From positions 6,685,001 to 6,749,000 of the forward strand of contig NZ_CP163439.1 of the NCBI RefSeq assembly GCF_041052385.1: DNA of 64,000 bases, written 5' to 3'. The notes under the pieces are model-generated. The model saw only the letters and a program-made list of their open reading frames with translations, was not told the DNA's origin and made no database searches. The position numbers and the translations under genes are program-made. Positions 41,177-49,489 of the stretch are shown here, in pieces (positions within the stretch are counted from its first letter, which is position 1; each line of letters opens with the position of its first letter). Source of the DNA: Streptomyces sp. R28. GTDB lineage: Bacteria; Actinomycetota; Actinomycetes; Streptomycetales; Streptomycetaceae.

Positions 41177-41677
41177 TCAGCCGCTGTAGGGCTCGGCCTT
41201 CAGGATCGTCACCGAGGCCTTCTTGCCGTTCGGCAGCTCGTACTCCGCCTCGTCGCCGACCTTGTTGCCGATCACGCCGGAACCCAGCGGGGACTGCGGG
41301 GAGTACGTCTCGACGTCGGCGCTGGCGTACTCGCGCGAGGCGAGCAGGAAGGTGAGCGTGTCGTCCTCGTCACCGTCGAAGGCGATCGTCACGACCATGC
41401 CGGGCGCCACCGCGCCGTCCGCCGAGGCCGGCGCTTCGCCGACCTTGGCGTTCTCCAGGAGCTGGGTCAGCTGGCGCACACGGAGCTCCTGCTTGCCCTG
41501 CTCCTCCTTGGCCGCGTGGTACCCGCCGTTCTCGCGCAGGTCGCCCTCCTCGCGCGCGGCCGCGATCTTGGCGGCGATCTCCGTGCGCGCAGGACCAGAC
41601 AGGTACTCCAGCTCGGCCTTGAGCTGGTTGTACGCCTCCTGGGTCAGCCAGGTGACGTTCTCGCTGGTCTGGGTCAC
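41177..41677 (-). CDS. greA: transcription elongation factor GreA
   Basis: A 166-residue factor that enters the RNA polymerase secondary channel and promotes cleavage of backtracked transcripts. The N-terminal coiled coil carries the acidic tip AAREEGDLRENGGYHAAKE; the C-terminal FKBP-like domain has SPLGSGVIGNKVGDEAEY. GTG 41677 was chosen because GAGGAG lies 5 nt upstream; an in-frame ATG at 41707 is upstream of that site. Confidence 0.95.
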   Translation of the reverse strand: MTQTSENVTWLTQEAYNQLKAELEYLSGPARTEIAAKIAAAREEGDLRENGGYHAAKEEQGKQELRVRQLTQLLENAKVGEAPASADGAVAPGMVVTIAFDGDEDDTLTFLLASREYASADVETYSPQSPLGSGVIGNKVGDEAEYELPNGKKASVTILKAEPYSG

Positions 41678-41900
41678 AGGTGCTCCTCGTAGGTACTGGG
41701 AATACAAAGCATCGCCCTACCCAGAAGAATGTTCCTTCACGGATGGGCGAAACCACGAGCCTAACAATTCAACGCCCGAAGGGGGAGGACATAAGCCATC
41801 AGAATCACGTCAACGCAGGTCAGCGCCTATGGATTCCGGGCGAAGGCGGTCAGTGTCGACCAGGGTCGGTCGGTTCCGGTCAGCGGTGGGGCCGACGGGG

Positions 41901-42299
41901 TCAGTCGGCGTGGCAGCCGAGCAGCTCGGCCGTCGTTCCCTGGGACGTCGTACGGAGCGTGACGACCTTGTCGATCCGGGTGGCGTCGCCGTCGAAGCGG
42001 AAGTCGGCCCGGCCGACCTCGGCGCCGCTCTCCGCCTGGGAGCGCAGCGTGCAGTAGCCGGAGGCACCGGCGTCCTTGCGGACCTCCAGGTGGACCTTCA
42101 CCGCGTCCTTGCCGGCGTCGAACTCGATCACCTCGGCGCTGATCTTGTTCTGGCCGACGTAGTGGTAGCCGAGGTAACCGACGAGCGTCAGCAGTGCCAC
42201 CCCGAGGGCGGTGCCGACGACCTTGAGCGTGCGGTCGGAGCGCGCGTCCGAGGAGCGGCCGTAGCGGCCCTCGGGCAGCCGCGTGCTCGCCGTACTCAT
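41901..42299 (-). CDS. DUF4307-like membrane protein
   Basis: A 132-residue protein with one membrane helix (about 26-46, VVGTALGVALLTLVGYLGYHYV) and an extracytoplasmic beta-rich domain ending in ELLGCHAD. Two cysteines (GYCTLRS and GCHAD) could pair. It is divergent from mca, an arrangement I recall as conserved in actinobacteria. Function unknown. Confidence 0.8.
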   Translation of the reverse strand: MSTASTRLPEGRYGRSSDARSDRTLKVVGTALGVALLTLVGYLGYHYVGQNKISAEVIEFDAGKDAVKVHLEVRKDAGASGYCTLRSQAESGAEVGRADFRFDGDATRIDKVVTLRTTSQGTTAELLGCHAD

Positions 42300-42445
42300 G
42301 ATCGTCCTCTCGGCAGGGGCGGGACGGATCTCCCAAAAGGGGTCTGCGGGCCGTACCCCGGAATTATCCGCCCCCCGATTCGGTCACTATAGAAGCCGCC
42401 GATCGCACCGGTTCACACCGGGCGCCGACTTATGAGGATTGAGTC

Positions 42446-43327
42446 TTGACTGACCAGTTGCGACTGATGGCCGTGCACGCCCACCCCGACGACGAGTCGA
42501 GCAAGGGCGCGGCCACCATGGCGAAGTACGTGTCCGAGGGGGTGGACGTGCTGGTCGTGACCTGCACGGGTGGGGAGCGCGGGTCCATCCTCAATCCCAA
42601 GCTGCAGGGCGACAAGTACATCGAGGAGCACATCCACGAGGTACGCAAGAAGGAGATGGACGAGGCCCGCGAGATCCTCGGCGTCGGCCAGGAATGGCTC
42701 GGCTTCGTCGACTCGGGTCTGCCCGAGGGCGACCCGCTGCCGCCGCTCCCGGAGGGCTGCTTCGCCCTGGAGGACGTCGACAAGGCGGCGGGCGAGCTGG
42801 TGAAGCAGATCCGTTCCTTCCGTCCCCAGGTGATCACCACCTACGACGAGAACGGCGGCTACCCGCACCCCGACCACATCATGACCCACAAGATCTCGAT
42901 GGTGGCGTTCGAGGGCGCGGCGGACACCGAGAAGTACCCGGAGGCGGAGTACGGCCCCGCGTACCAGCCGCAGAAGCTCTACTACAACCAGGGCTTCAAC
43001 CGTCCCCGCACGGAGGCGCTGCACCAGGCCATGCTCGACCGCGGCCTGGAGTCCCCCTACGGCGACTGGCTCAAGCGCTGGGACGAGTTCGGCATGAAGC
43101 AGCGCACGCTCACCACGCACGTCCCGTGCGGCGACTTCTACGAGATCCGCGACAAGGCCCTGATCGCGCACGCCACCCAGATCGACCCCGACGGCGGCTG
43201 GTTCCGCGTCCCGCTCGAGGTCCAGAGGGAGGTCTGGCCGACGGAGGAGTACGAGCTGGCGAAGTCCCTCGTCGATACAGCCCTCCCCGAGGACGACCTC
43301 TTTGCGGGCATCCGCGACAATGCCTGA
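42446..43327 (+). CDS. mca: mycothiol S-conjugate amidase
   Basis: A 293-residue zinc amidase of the LmbE/PIG-L family. It cleaves mycothiol S-conjugates so that mercapturic acids can be exported, the actinobacterial detoxification route. Zinc motif VHAHPDDESSKGA at 10-22; second ligand region YPHPDHIMTHK. The QRTLTTHVPCGDFYE stretch and full length fit Mca rather than the deacetylase MshB. TTG 42446 is the start, with GAGGATTGAG upstream. The next gene overlaps its end. Confidence 0.94.
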   Translation: MTDQLRLMAVHAHPDDESSKGAATMAKYVSEGVDVLVVTCTGGERGSILNPKLQGDKYIEEHIHEVRKKEMDEAREILGVGQEWLGFVDSGLPEGDPLPPLPEGCFALEDVDKAAGELVKQIRSFRPQVITTYDENGGYPHPDHIMTHKISMVAFEGAADTEKYPEAEYGPAYQPQKLYYNQGFNRPRTEALHQAMLDRGLESPYGDWLKRWDEFGMKQRTLTTHVPCGDFYEIRDKALIAHATQIDPDGGWFRVPLEVQREVWPTEEYELAKSLVDTALPEDDLFAGIRDNA

Positions 43328-43583
43328 CATGAGCGCAAGCGCAAGCCTGGCAATGACACAGCTCGCCACCCTCGCCAAGGAGGTGGACGAGGACAAGGTC
43401 ACCCCCGGCGTCCTCGGCTTCATCGTCTTCGCGGTGATGGCCTTGGCGGTGTGGGGACTGATGAAGTCCATGAACCGCCATATGAGCAGGGTCGACTTCA
43501 AAGAGGCCCCGGACCCGAAGGCGGGCGCCGGGGACGCCCAGGACGCCACGGCCTCCGGCACGGCGAAGCCGCGGCAGGGCTGA
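43320..43583 (+). CDS. small membrane protein downstream of mca
   Basis: An 87-residue protein. About 33-51 is a membrane helix (GVLGFIVFAVMALAVWGLM), followed by a basic, then Ala/Pro-rich cytoplasmic tail. ATG 43320 overlaps the last codons of mca by 8 nt; ATG 43329 is an equally possible start. Co-transcription with mca is likely. I do not recognise a function. Confidence 0.75.
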   Translation: MPDMSASASLAMTQLATLAKEVDEDKVTPGVLGFIVFAVMALAVWGLMKSMNRHMSRVDFKEAPDPKAGAGDAQDATASGTAKPRQG

Positions 43584-43772
43584 CCGGGCGGGTGGGCGCC
43601 GGCGTCGGCCGCCGCGCCCACCGCATGTCCCGGCATCCCCGATATCCCGGCATCCCCGGCATCCCATCGCCGCGCGTCGCCTCGCGCGGGAACCGGCATC
43701 CGTAGGGCTGCTGTCCGACCAGCCGCACGTACGCCGTACCCGTCGGTGAGCATGGGCGGCGTCGTCGCGAGC

Positions 43773-43804
43773 ACGGTCCGTCACAGAGGGGAGTGACGGA
43801 CCGT
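43773..43804. terminator. convergent terminator
   Basis: ACGGTCCGTCAC and GTGACGGACCGT form a perfect 12-bp stem with an 8-nt loop between the small membrane protein gene and the STAND NTPase gene. Just upstream, 43628-43664 carries short direct repeats of CCCGGCATCCCC. Confidence 0.75.
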
Positions 43805-43851
43805 ACAAGCTCCGACGACCCGCGCGCCTACGCCCGCCGACGGCCGCAGGC

Positions 43852-46800
43852 CTACGCCCCCGCCGCGACGCCCACCCCCATCACCTCCCGCGCATGCCGG
43901 TTGGGCACCATGCCGAGCCGCCAGGCCTGCCAGCCCTCCTCCAGGTTCACCCCGCGCTCCAGCAGGAGCAGATACGCCTCGGCGTAGTCGCTCAGCTTCC
44001 CGTCCCGCAGCGCATGCCCGGCGCGCCCCAGCTGGGCCAGCTCCTCCTGCGCCACGGCCGTCCCGACCTCGACACCCCCCGGCGCCGCATAGGGCAGCAA
44101 CGTGCAGCGCAGGAAGCGGGCCCAGTCCTCGCCTCTGCGGTCGCCGTAGGACGCGAACAGGCCGACCGCGTCGTCGCACAGGGCCAGCGCCTGCTGCGTA
44201 CGGGCGTTCCCGGCCTCCACCACCACCAGCTCCAGGCACGTCCATGCCTCGCCGTGCGCCACGCCGATGCGCTGGAAGTCGGCGCGGGCGTCGACCAGGA
44301 GCTGGCGCGCGAAACCGGAGTTGCGCAGGGAGCCCGTCTGGGCGGCCCGCTGGTCCCGCGTCACCCGCGCCGAGTGGTGCCGGGCGCAGGCCAGGCCGTA
44401 CACGTCCCGCATGCGGGAGAACATCGTGCGTGAACGTTCCAGCTCTCGTACCGCGAGGTCCAGGTTGCCCGTCTCCTCCAGGGCCTGGCCCAGGTAGTAG
44501 ACGGACCACGCCTCGCCGCGCGCGTCCTCGTTGTCGCGGTGGTGGGAGGCCGCCTGGCGCAGGCCGTCCACCGCCGGGGACGGGGCGCCGGCGACCAGGC
44601 GGGCGCGTGCGAGCTGGGTCATCGCCCAGGCCTCGCCCCGGGCGTCGCGGGTACGGCCGTACAGGTCCAGGGCCGTCCGCAGCTCCGACTCCGCGCGCGG
44701 TACGTCGCCCATGCGCAGGCCCAGTTGGCCCAGCTGGAAGTGGGCCCAGGCCTCGCCGTGGATCGACTCGCCCGCGCGGTGCAGGGCGAGGGAGTCGGTC
44801 AGGAGGTCCAGTGACTCGGAGACGCGGCCGCGGTCCCGTTCCACGGCCGCCAGCGCGTGCATCGTCCAGGCGCGGTCCGTCGCCAGGGCGGGAGCCGACT
44901 GCAGGTCCAGGGCCTCGCGGAGCTTGGCCGCCGCCTCGGTGAGGTTGCCCTGGTGGTGCAGCGTGATGCCGAGGGAGCACAGGGCGCGGGCCGCGCCCGC
45001 GTCGTGCTGGGCCTCCATGTAGAGGTCGACCACCGAGGTCAGGGTCGTGCGGGCCTTGTCGAGTTCGCCGAGCTGGCGGGCCGCGATGCCCGTACGCCAC
45101 TGCACGGAGCGGACCAGCAGGCCCTGGTCCACGGCCTGCGCCAGCTCGCTGATCTCGCCCAGCCGGTAGAGGTCGCCGCGCAGCAGGCAGTAGTCGCACA
45201 GCGCGCCCAGCAGGTTCAGGACCGCCGCCTGGTTCACGTCCTCCGCGTGCCGCAGCGCCGCCGTGATGAAGCTCGACTCGTCGTCCAGCCAGCGCAGCGC
45301 GTCGTCCAGCGAGGTGAAGCCGTGCGGGCTGAAGCGGTCCTGGCGGGTCGACATGTTGCCGTCGACCAGGCGAAGGACCGAGTCGGCGAGGTCGGCGTAG
45401 TTCACGATCAGCCGCTCCTGCGCCGCCGTACGTTCCGACGGCTCCTCCTCGTCGAGGAGGCGTGCGTGGGCGAAGGCGCGGACGAGGTCGTGCAGGCGGT
45501 AGCGGTTGCCGCGGACGTGGTCGATGAGTCCCGACTCGGACAGGGCCACCAGGTGGCGGGTCGCCTCCGCCTCGTCGGTGGCCAGCAGAGAAGCTGCCGC
45601 CGCGGCGCCCAGTGAGGCCCGGCCAGCCAGCGCGAGCCTGCGCAGCAGACGCCTCGCCGCCTCCGACTGGTCGGTGTAGCGCAGCCACAGCACCCGCTCG
45701 ATCGGCTCCACCGGGCCGTACGCACCCAGGTCCGTCGCCAGCGTGCGTGGCGAACGCGGGCCCAGCGACGAGCCCGCGATGTGCAGCGCCAGGGGCAGCC
45801 CGCCGCACAACTCCCGTATCCGGTCGGCCGATTCGGCGTCGTAGGGGCCCGAGGGATCCTGTGCCGCCGCGGTCAGCAGCTCCTCCGCGCCGGCCGCGTC
45901 CAGCGCTTCCACCGGCAGCTGGTGCACCCAGGCGGCGAGATCCGCGGGCAGGTCGAGGGGCTTGCGGGCGGTGACCAGGACCAGGCTGTCGGAGCGCTCG
46001 GGGACGAGGACGCGGACCTGCTCCGGGTCCGAGGCGTCGTCCAGTACGACGGTGACCGGCAGGCCGGTGAGGTGCTGGTGGTAGAGCTCGCTCAGCCGCT
46101 TGACCTGCTGGTCCGCGGAGGAACGCTCGCGGAACAGGAGCTGCTCGCGCGGGGCGCCCAGACGGTTCAGCAGATGCAGCAGCGCGTCCCGGGTGGACAG
46201 TGGTGGCTCCTCCGCGGTGTCGCCGCGCAGGTCCACCACGCACGCGCCGCGGAACTGGTCCTTGAGGTCGTGGGCCGCGCGGATCGCCAATGCCGTACGA
46301 CCACTGCCGGGCGCCCCGTGCAGCACGACGACCGTCGGCTTCGTCTCCGTACTCGCCCGCGCCGCCTGCACCCACTGCCGGATGCGTGCCATCTCCTGCC
46401 TGCGGCCCGCGAACGGACCTGTCGGCTCCGGGAGTTGACCGAACGACTGCTCCAGCAGGTTCCGCCCACGGGCCGCCGCGCTCTTGTCCGTGCCCTTCAG
46501 CCGTGGCCCCGTTCTCTTCGGGCCGGTGGACGCGCTCAAGACCCGCTGCTGGTCGAGGAAGGGACGGATGCCCCGTACCTCCAGCGCCGTCAGCCACTGC
46601 AGCCGCAGCTGTTCCGGGCCGCCGGGCTGGCCCACGGCACCCGCGCGATGGTGCGCGGCCGGCAGATGCGTACCGGCCACCTTCACGACCGTCGCCGCCG
46701 CGCCCACGACACCGACGGTCACGCCCGCGCCCACCGCGGTGCCGGTGCCCGTGCCGAGTGCCAGGTCGGTGATGACGGCCGCGACCGCCGCGACGCCCGC

Positions 46801-47052
46801 CACCATCAGCGGCGTACGGCCGCCCTCCCGCGCGAACCGCTGTCCGAACGTCAGCCGGCCGGCCTGCGCCTCGTCCAAAGCGCGGGTATACGCCTCGTAC
46901 TCCTCGGCCGCCGTCTGAGCCATGGCGTCGAGCGCGCCGCGCGCCCGTGACATCAGCACCTGTCCGTCGGTACGCCCGCCCGAGCGCCGCACCTCCTCCT
47001 CCACGGCCCGGGCCAACAGCCGCTCGGCCTCCGTCCGATGGCTGACTCGCAT
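43852..47052 (-). CDS. membrane-associated STAND (NB-ARC-like) NTPase with C-terminal TPR repeats
   Basis: A 1066-residue protein. Residues about 80-125 hold two hydrophobic segments (PLMVAGVAAVAAVITDLAL, GAGVTVGVVGAAATVV). The NTPase core is at about 215-480: Walker A GAPGSGRT at 246-253, where the invariant Lys is Arg252, Walker B VTVVLDDA, and the GLPLAL motif of NB-ARC proteins. A winged-helix-like region follows, then about 500 residues of TPR-type repeats (HGEAWAHFQLGQLGLRMGD, ARGEAWAMTQLARARL). No DNA-binding or obvious effector domain is seen. ATG 47052 has GGAGGGG upstream. Role unknown; STAND proteins are signal-triggered switches. Confidence 0.85.
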   Translation of the reverse strand: MRVSHRTEAERLLARAVEEEVRRSGGRTDGQVLMSRARGALDAMAQTAAEEYEAYTRALDEAQAGRLTFGQRFAREGGRTPLMVAGVAAVAAVITDLALGTGTGTAVGAGVTVGVVGAAATVVKVAGTHLPAAHHRAGAVGQPGGPEQLRLQWLTALEVRGIRPFLDQQRVLSASTGPKRTGPRLKGTDKSAAARGRNLLEQSFGQLPEPTGPFAGRRQEMARIRQWVQAARASTETKPTVVVLHGAPGSGRTALAIRAAHDLKDQFRGACVVDLRGDTAEEPPLSTRDALLHLLNRLGAPREQLLFRERSSADQQVKRLSELYHQHLTGLPVTVVLDDASDPEQVRVLVPERSDSLVLVTARKPLDLPADLAAWVHQLPVEALDAAGAEELLTAAAQDPSGPYDAESADRIRELCGGLPLALHIAGSSLGPRSPRTLATDLGAYGPVEPIERVLWLRYTDQSEAARRLLRRLALAGRASLGAAAAASLLATDEAEATRHLVALSESGLIDHVRGNRYRLHDLVRAFAHARLLDEEEPSERTAAQERLIVNYADLADSVLRLVDGNMSTRQDRFSPHGFTSLDDALRWLDDESSFITAALRHAEDVNQAAVLNLLGALCDYCLLRGDLYRLGEISELAQAVDQGLLVRSVQWRTGIAARQLGELDKARTTLTSVVDLYMEAQHDAGAARALCSLGITLHHQGNLTEAAAKLREALDLQSAPALATDRAWTMHALAAVERDRGRVSESLDLLTDSLALHRAGESIHGEAWAHFQLGQLGLRMGDVPRAESELRTALDLYGRTRDARGEAWAMTQLARARLVAGAPSPAVDGLRQAASHHRDNEDARGEAWSVYYLGQALEETGNLDLAVRELERSRTMFSRMRDVYGLACARHHSARVTRDQRAAQTGSLRNSGFARQLLVDARADFQRIGVAHGEAWTCLELVVVEAGNARTQQALALCDDAVGLFASYGDRRGEDWARFLRCTLLPYAAPGGVEVGTAVAQEELAQLGRAGHALRDGKLSDYAEAYLLLLERGVNLEEGWQAWRLGMVPNRHAREVMGVGVAAGA

Positions 47053-47214
47053 GTCACGTCCCCCTCCGGCGGAAACAGCGTTCTTGGTCAAGTGTGCTGT
47101 GGACGGCGCATCGGGGCGAGGGGGCAGGCCGGTTTCGATCACCTTGCGGGACCGGTGAATTGGTGGAGAGGGAGCTGTCGTGATCGCCAGGAGTCCGCGG
47201 CGAGGGCGTCCTGC

Positions 47215-47412
47215 TCAGTGGCCGTAGGGCGGCTCGAAGCAGCCGGTCTCCGGGTACGGGCCGTTGTAGTGCGGGGCACCGTCACCGGCCCCCGGCTCGA
47301 CATAGGGGGAGGCCCCCGCAGGACTGGCCGAAGCGTCGGCCGCGGTGTCGGCCGATGCGCTGGGCGTGGCCCCGTCCGCCGAGTCCGGAGCACGCTGCTC
47401 ACCGCAGGCGGT
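47215..47412 (-). pseudogene. remnant of a lipoprotein gene, start and middle missing
   Basis: The frame reads TACGEQRAPDSADGATPSAS, then GAGDGAPHYNGPYPETGCFE and PPYGH with a stop at 47215. The first part looks like the cysteine and low-complexity linker of a lipoprotein. The last 15 residues resemble the C-terminus (GPY-ESGCFEPP-H) of a Streptomyces lipoprotein I recall, which is much longer. There is no signal peptide or start; upstream is AT-rich DNA leading into the radical SAM gene. I infer a deleted and truncated gene. Confidence 0.45.
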
Positions 47413-47590
47413 ACGGGTCGTTTCCCGCCGGCTCCTCTTTTGGTGAACGTTAAATATCTTGGGAATACGGTTGCCGTTGTTTTGCCATCCTTCGCTTCTG
47501 CCCGACTCCGCCCGGGCGCAAGGTGGTTCTGGTCGTCGGCACGCCGTTTCTCCAGCCCTTTCCCACGCCACTCGCATTGAGGAAAGCTGC

Positions 47591-49231
47591 ATGAACGTTC
47601 TCCTGATCTCAGGACTCGGGCCCGAGTACCCCAACCACTCACTCCTGGCCGGCTCCACCTTCGAGGCCCTGACGGACCCCGGCAGGTTCCCCGGCCGTTC
47701 CAGGGAGATCTCCGACCTCGCCGCACTCCACGCCCAGGTGAACGGCGGGCATCTGCCCCTGCTCCGGCCGCGCAAGGCCGCGAGCGGGATACGCGCGGTC
47801 TCGTCGGTGCGCCTCCAGCACGTCGAGAAGGACGACGAGACGGCGACCGCGCCGCATCTCACCACGTTCACCGTCCGCGCCATCCTGGAGGCCGCGGGCA
47901 TCGACCACGACCACTTCCCCGCCGAGGGCATCTGGAACGGTTCTCCCGCAGATCCGTCGTCCGATCCCTACGACGTGGTGCTGCTGTCGACGACGTTCAT
48001 CTGGGACCGGGCCACGATGGCCAAGGCGGTCGCCTGGGTCGAGGAACGGTTCCCGACGGCGACCCTCGTCCTCGGCGGCCAGTACAGCAACCTGAAGTTC
48101 CAGCAGATCCTGGATGCCCACCCGTTCGTCCGGTACGTCGTCCGCGGCGACGCCGAGCCGGCCCTGGTGCCCCTCCTCGACGCCCTGCGCCGGGGAGAGC
48201 CGGTGGCCGGCATCCCCAACCTGGTCTGGCGCGACCAGGACACCGGCCGCATCCGCCTGACCGGCATCCACTACGCCGACCTGGAGGCGCTGCCTTCGCC
48301 CGCCCCCTCGGGAAGGTTCCCCGTCATCCCGTACGAGTCGATGCGCGGCTGCCCCTTCACCTGCAAGTACTGCTCGTTCCCCGCCGCGTCCCCGCAGTGG
48401 CGGTACAAGTCGGCGGAGAAGATCGCAGGCGACTTCGCCCGCTACCGCGACGAGCACGGGGCGCAGTACATCAAGGCGCTCGACTCCACCTTCACCGTGC
48501 CGCCCACCCGCCTGAGGGCCCTGTTACCCCTGCTCAAGAACACCGGCGTCGCCTGGGAGGCGTACACGCGCGCCAACTCCATCCGCGACCAGGCGGTCGT
48601 CGACGCCCTGGGCGAGGCCCACTGCCGGGCGCTTGCCATCGGCTTCGAGTCGATGAACGACACGACGCTGACGTACATGAACAAAAAGGTGAAGGCCCAC
48701 GCCAACCGCACCGCGTTCGAACTGCTCTCCCGCAGCCCCATCCACTACTTCGTCTCGTTCATCGTCGGCTACCCCGGCGAAAGCCCCGAACTGTTCGAAG
48801 ACACGAAATCGTTCTTGGTCAACGAGTACGAAGGGACCTTCGCCCTCTACGTCTTCATGCTCAACGACGAAACGATGCCGGTATGGCAGGACGCCGAGCG
48901 TTTCGCCCTGAAGGTCCACGACCCGGACGGCGACGCCGAGCACTGGTCGCACACGGGCATGGACAGCGCCACCGCCCGCCGGCTCCAACTGCAGACCCTG
49001 CGCGAGGTCCGCTGGAAGAACGACCGCGCCATCCAGCGCACCTGGCAGCGCGACTACGAACTGCCCCTGCTGCCGGACCGTTCCGCAGCCGAGAACTCCG
49101 TCGTCGAGAAACTGGTGGACCGCCTCGGCATGGCAAGCGCCGACTTCCCGGACCCGACGACGGCGGCCGCCCGCCGAGCCGACCTGCTCGGGCAACTCGG
49201 ACCCCACGGAGTGACGTCAGCCGCCGTGTGA
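47591..49231 (+). CDS. cobalamin-binding-type radical SAM enzyme
   Basis: A 546-residue enzyme. Residues about 1-225 form an N-terminal Rossmann-like B12-binding-type domain (NVLLISGLGPEYPNHS, VVLLSTTFIWDRATM). The radical SAM core starts at about 250 with Cys254, Cys258 and Cys261 in RGCPFTCKYCSFP for the [4Fe-4S] cluster. GFESMNDTTLTYMNKKV and VGYPGESPELFE are later core motifs. ATG 47591 follows GAGGAAAG. Codon 312 (48524-48526) is TTA, so translation should need bldA tRNA. The substrate is unknown; no RiPP precursor or biosynthetic partner is adjacent. Confidence 0.88.
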   Translation: MNVLLISGLGPEYPNHSLLAGSTFEALTDPGRFPGRSREISDLAALHAQVNGGHLPLLRPRKAASGIRAVSSVRLQHVEKDDETATAPHLTTFTVRAILEAAGIDHDHFPAEGIWNGSPADPSSDPYDVVLLSTTFIWDRATMAKAVAWVEERFPTATLVLGGQYSNLKFQQILDAHPFVRYVVRGDAEPALVPLLDALRRGEPVAGIPNLVWRDQDTGRIRLTGIHYADLEALPSPAPSGRFPVIPYESMRGCPFTCKYCSFPAASPQWRYKSAEKIAGDFARYRDEHGAQYIKALDSTFTVPPTRLRALLPLLKNTGVAWEAYTRANSIRDQAVVDALGEAHCRALAIGFESMNDTTLTYMNKKVKAHANRTAFELLSRSPIHYFVSFIVGYPGESPELFEDTKSFLVNEYEGTFALYVFMLNDETMPVWQDAERFALKVHDPDGDAEHWSHTGMDSATARRLQLQTLREVRWKNDRAIQRTWQRDYELPLLPDRSAAENSVVEKLVDRLGMASADFPDPTTAAARRADLLGQLGPHGVTSAAV

Positions 49232-49489
49232 CCCTGCTCCTTCGTTCGGGAGGCGCTTGCCGTGTGACGCAGGGGGTTGGGAGCTGCTGCCGCTGGAGTG
49301 CCTTCAAATGTGTTCTGGTGAGCGGGAGTGAGTGCCGGTGGCCGATGGCCGGTGTCGTGTGGCGTGCCTTGGCCGTTGGGTCGGTTTTCATTGGGGAACT
49401 GACGTTCTTGCGTCGAATGGGTGACCTTTGCGGGAGCTGCTCGTTGGATGCGGTGACAGGGTTCTTCGGGTGGGGTCGGGGGTGACGGG
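49232..49489. other. gap between radical SAM and TnpB genes
   Basis: 258 bp without a supportable gene. It contains the left copy (49319-49333) of the 15-bp inverted repeat that brackets the TnpB gene. Confidence 0.4.
49319..49333 (+). repeat. left inverted repeat bracketing tnpB
   Basis: TGAGCGGGAGTGAGT is the exact reverse complement of 50892-50906. The pair spans 1588 bp and encloses the whole TnpB-like gene. Confidence 0.6.

Noticed and set aside
43781..46597. A second 938-codon minus-strand frame inside the STAND gene
   Set aside because: A shifted frame of the same gene; Gly/Arg/Ala-rich without motifs, while the other frame has Walker and TPR motifs.
43852..47052. STAND protein considered as an AfsR/SARP transcription factor
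   Set aside because: There is no N-terminal SARP DNA-binding or BTAD domain; the N-terminus has hydrophobic segments instead.
49232..49489. Search for a RiPP precursor next to the radical SAM gene
   Set aside because: No short frame with a ribosome site and a leader/core pattern is seen on either side; the only frames are degenerate or overlap known genes.
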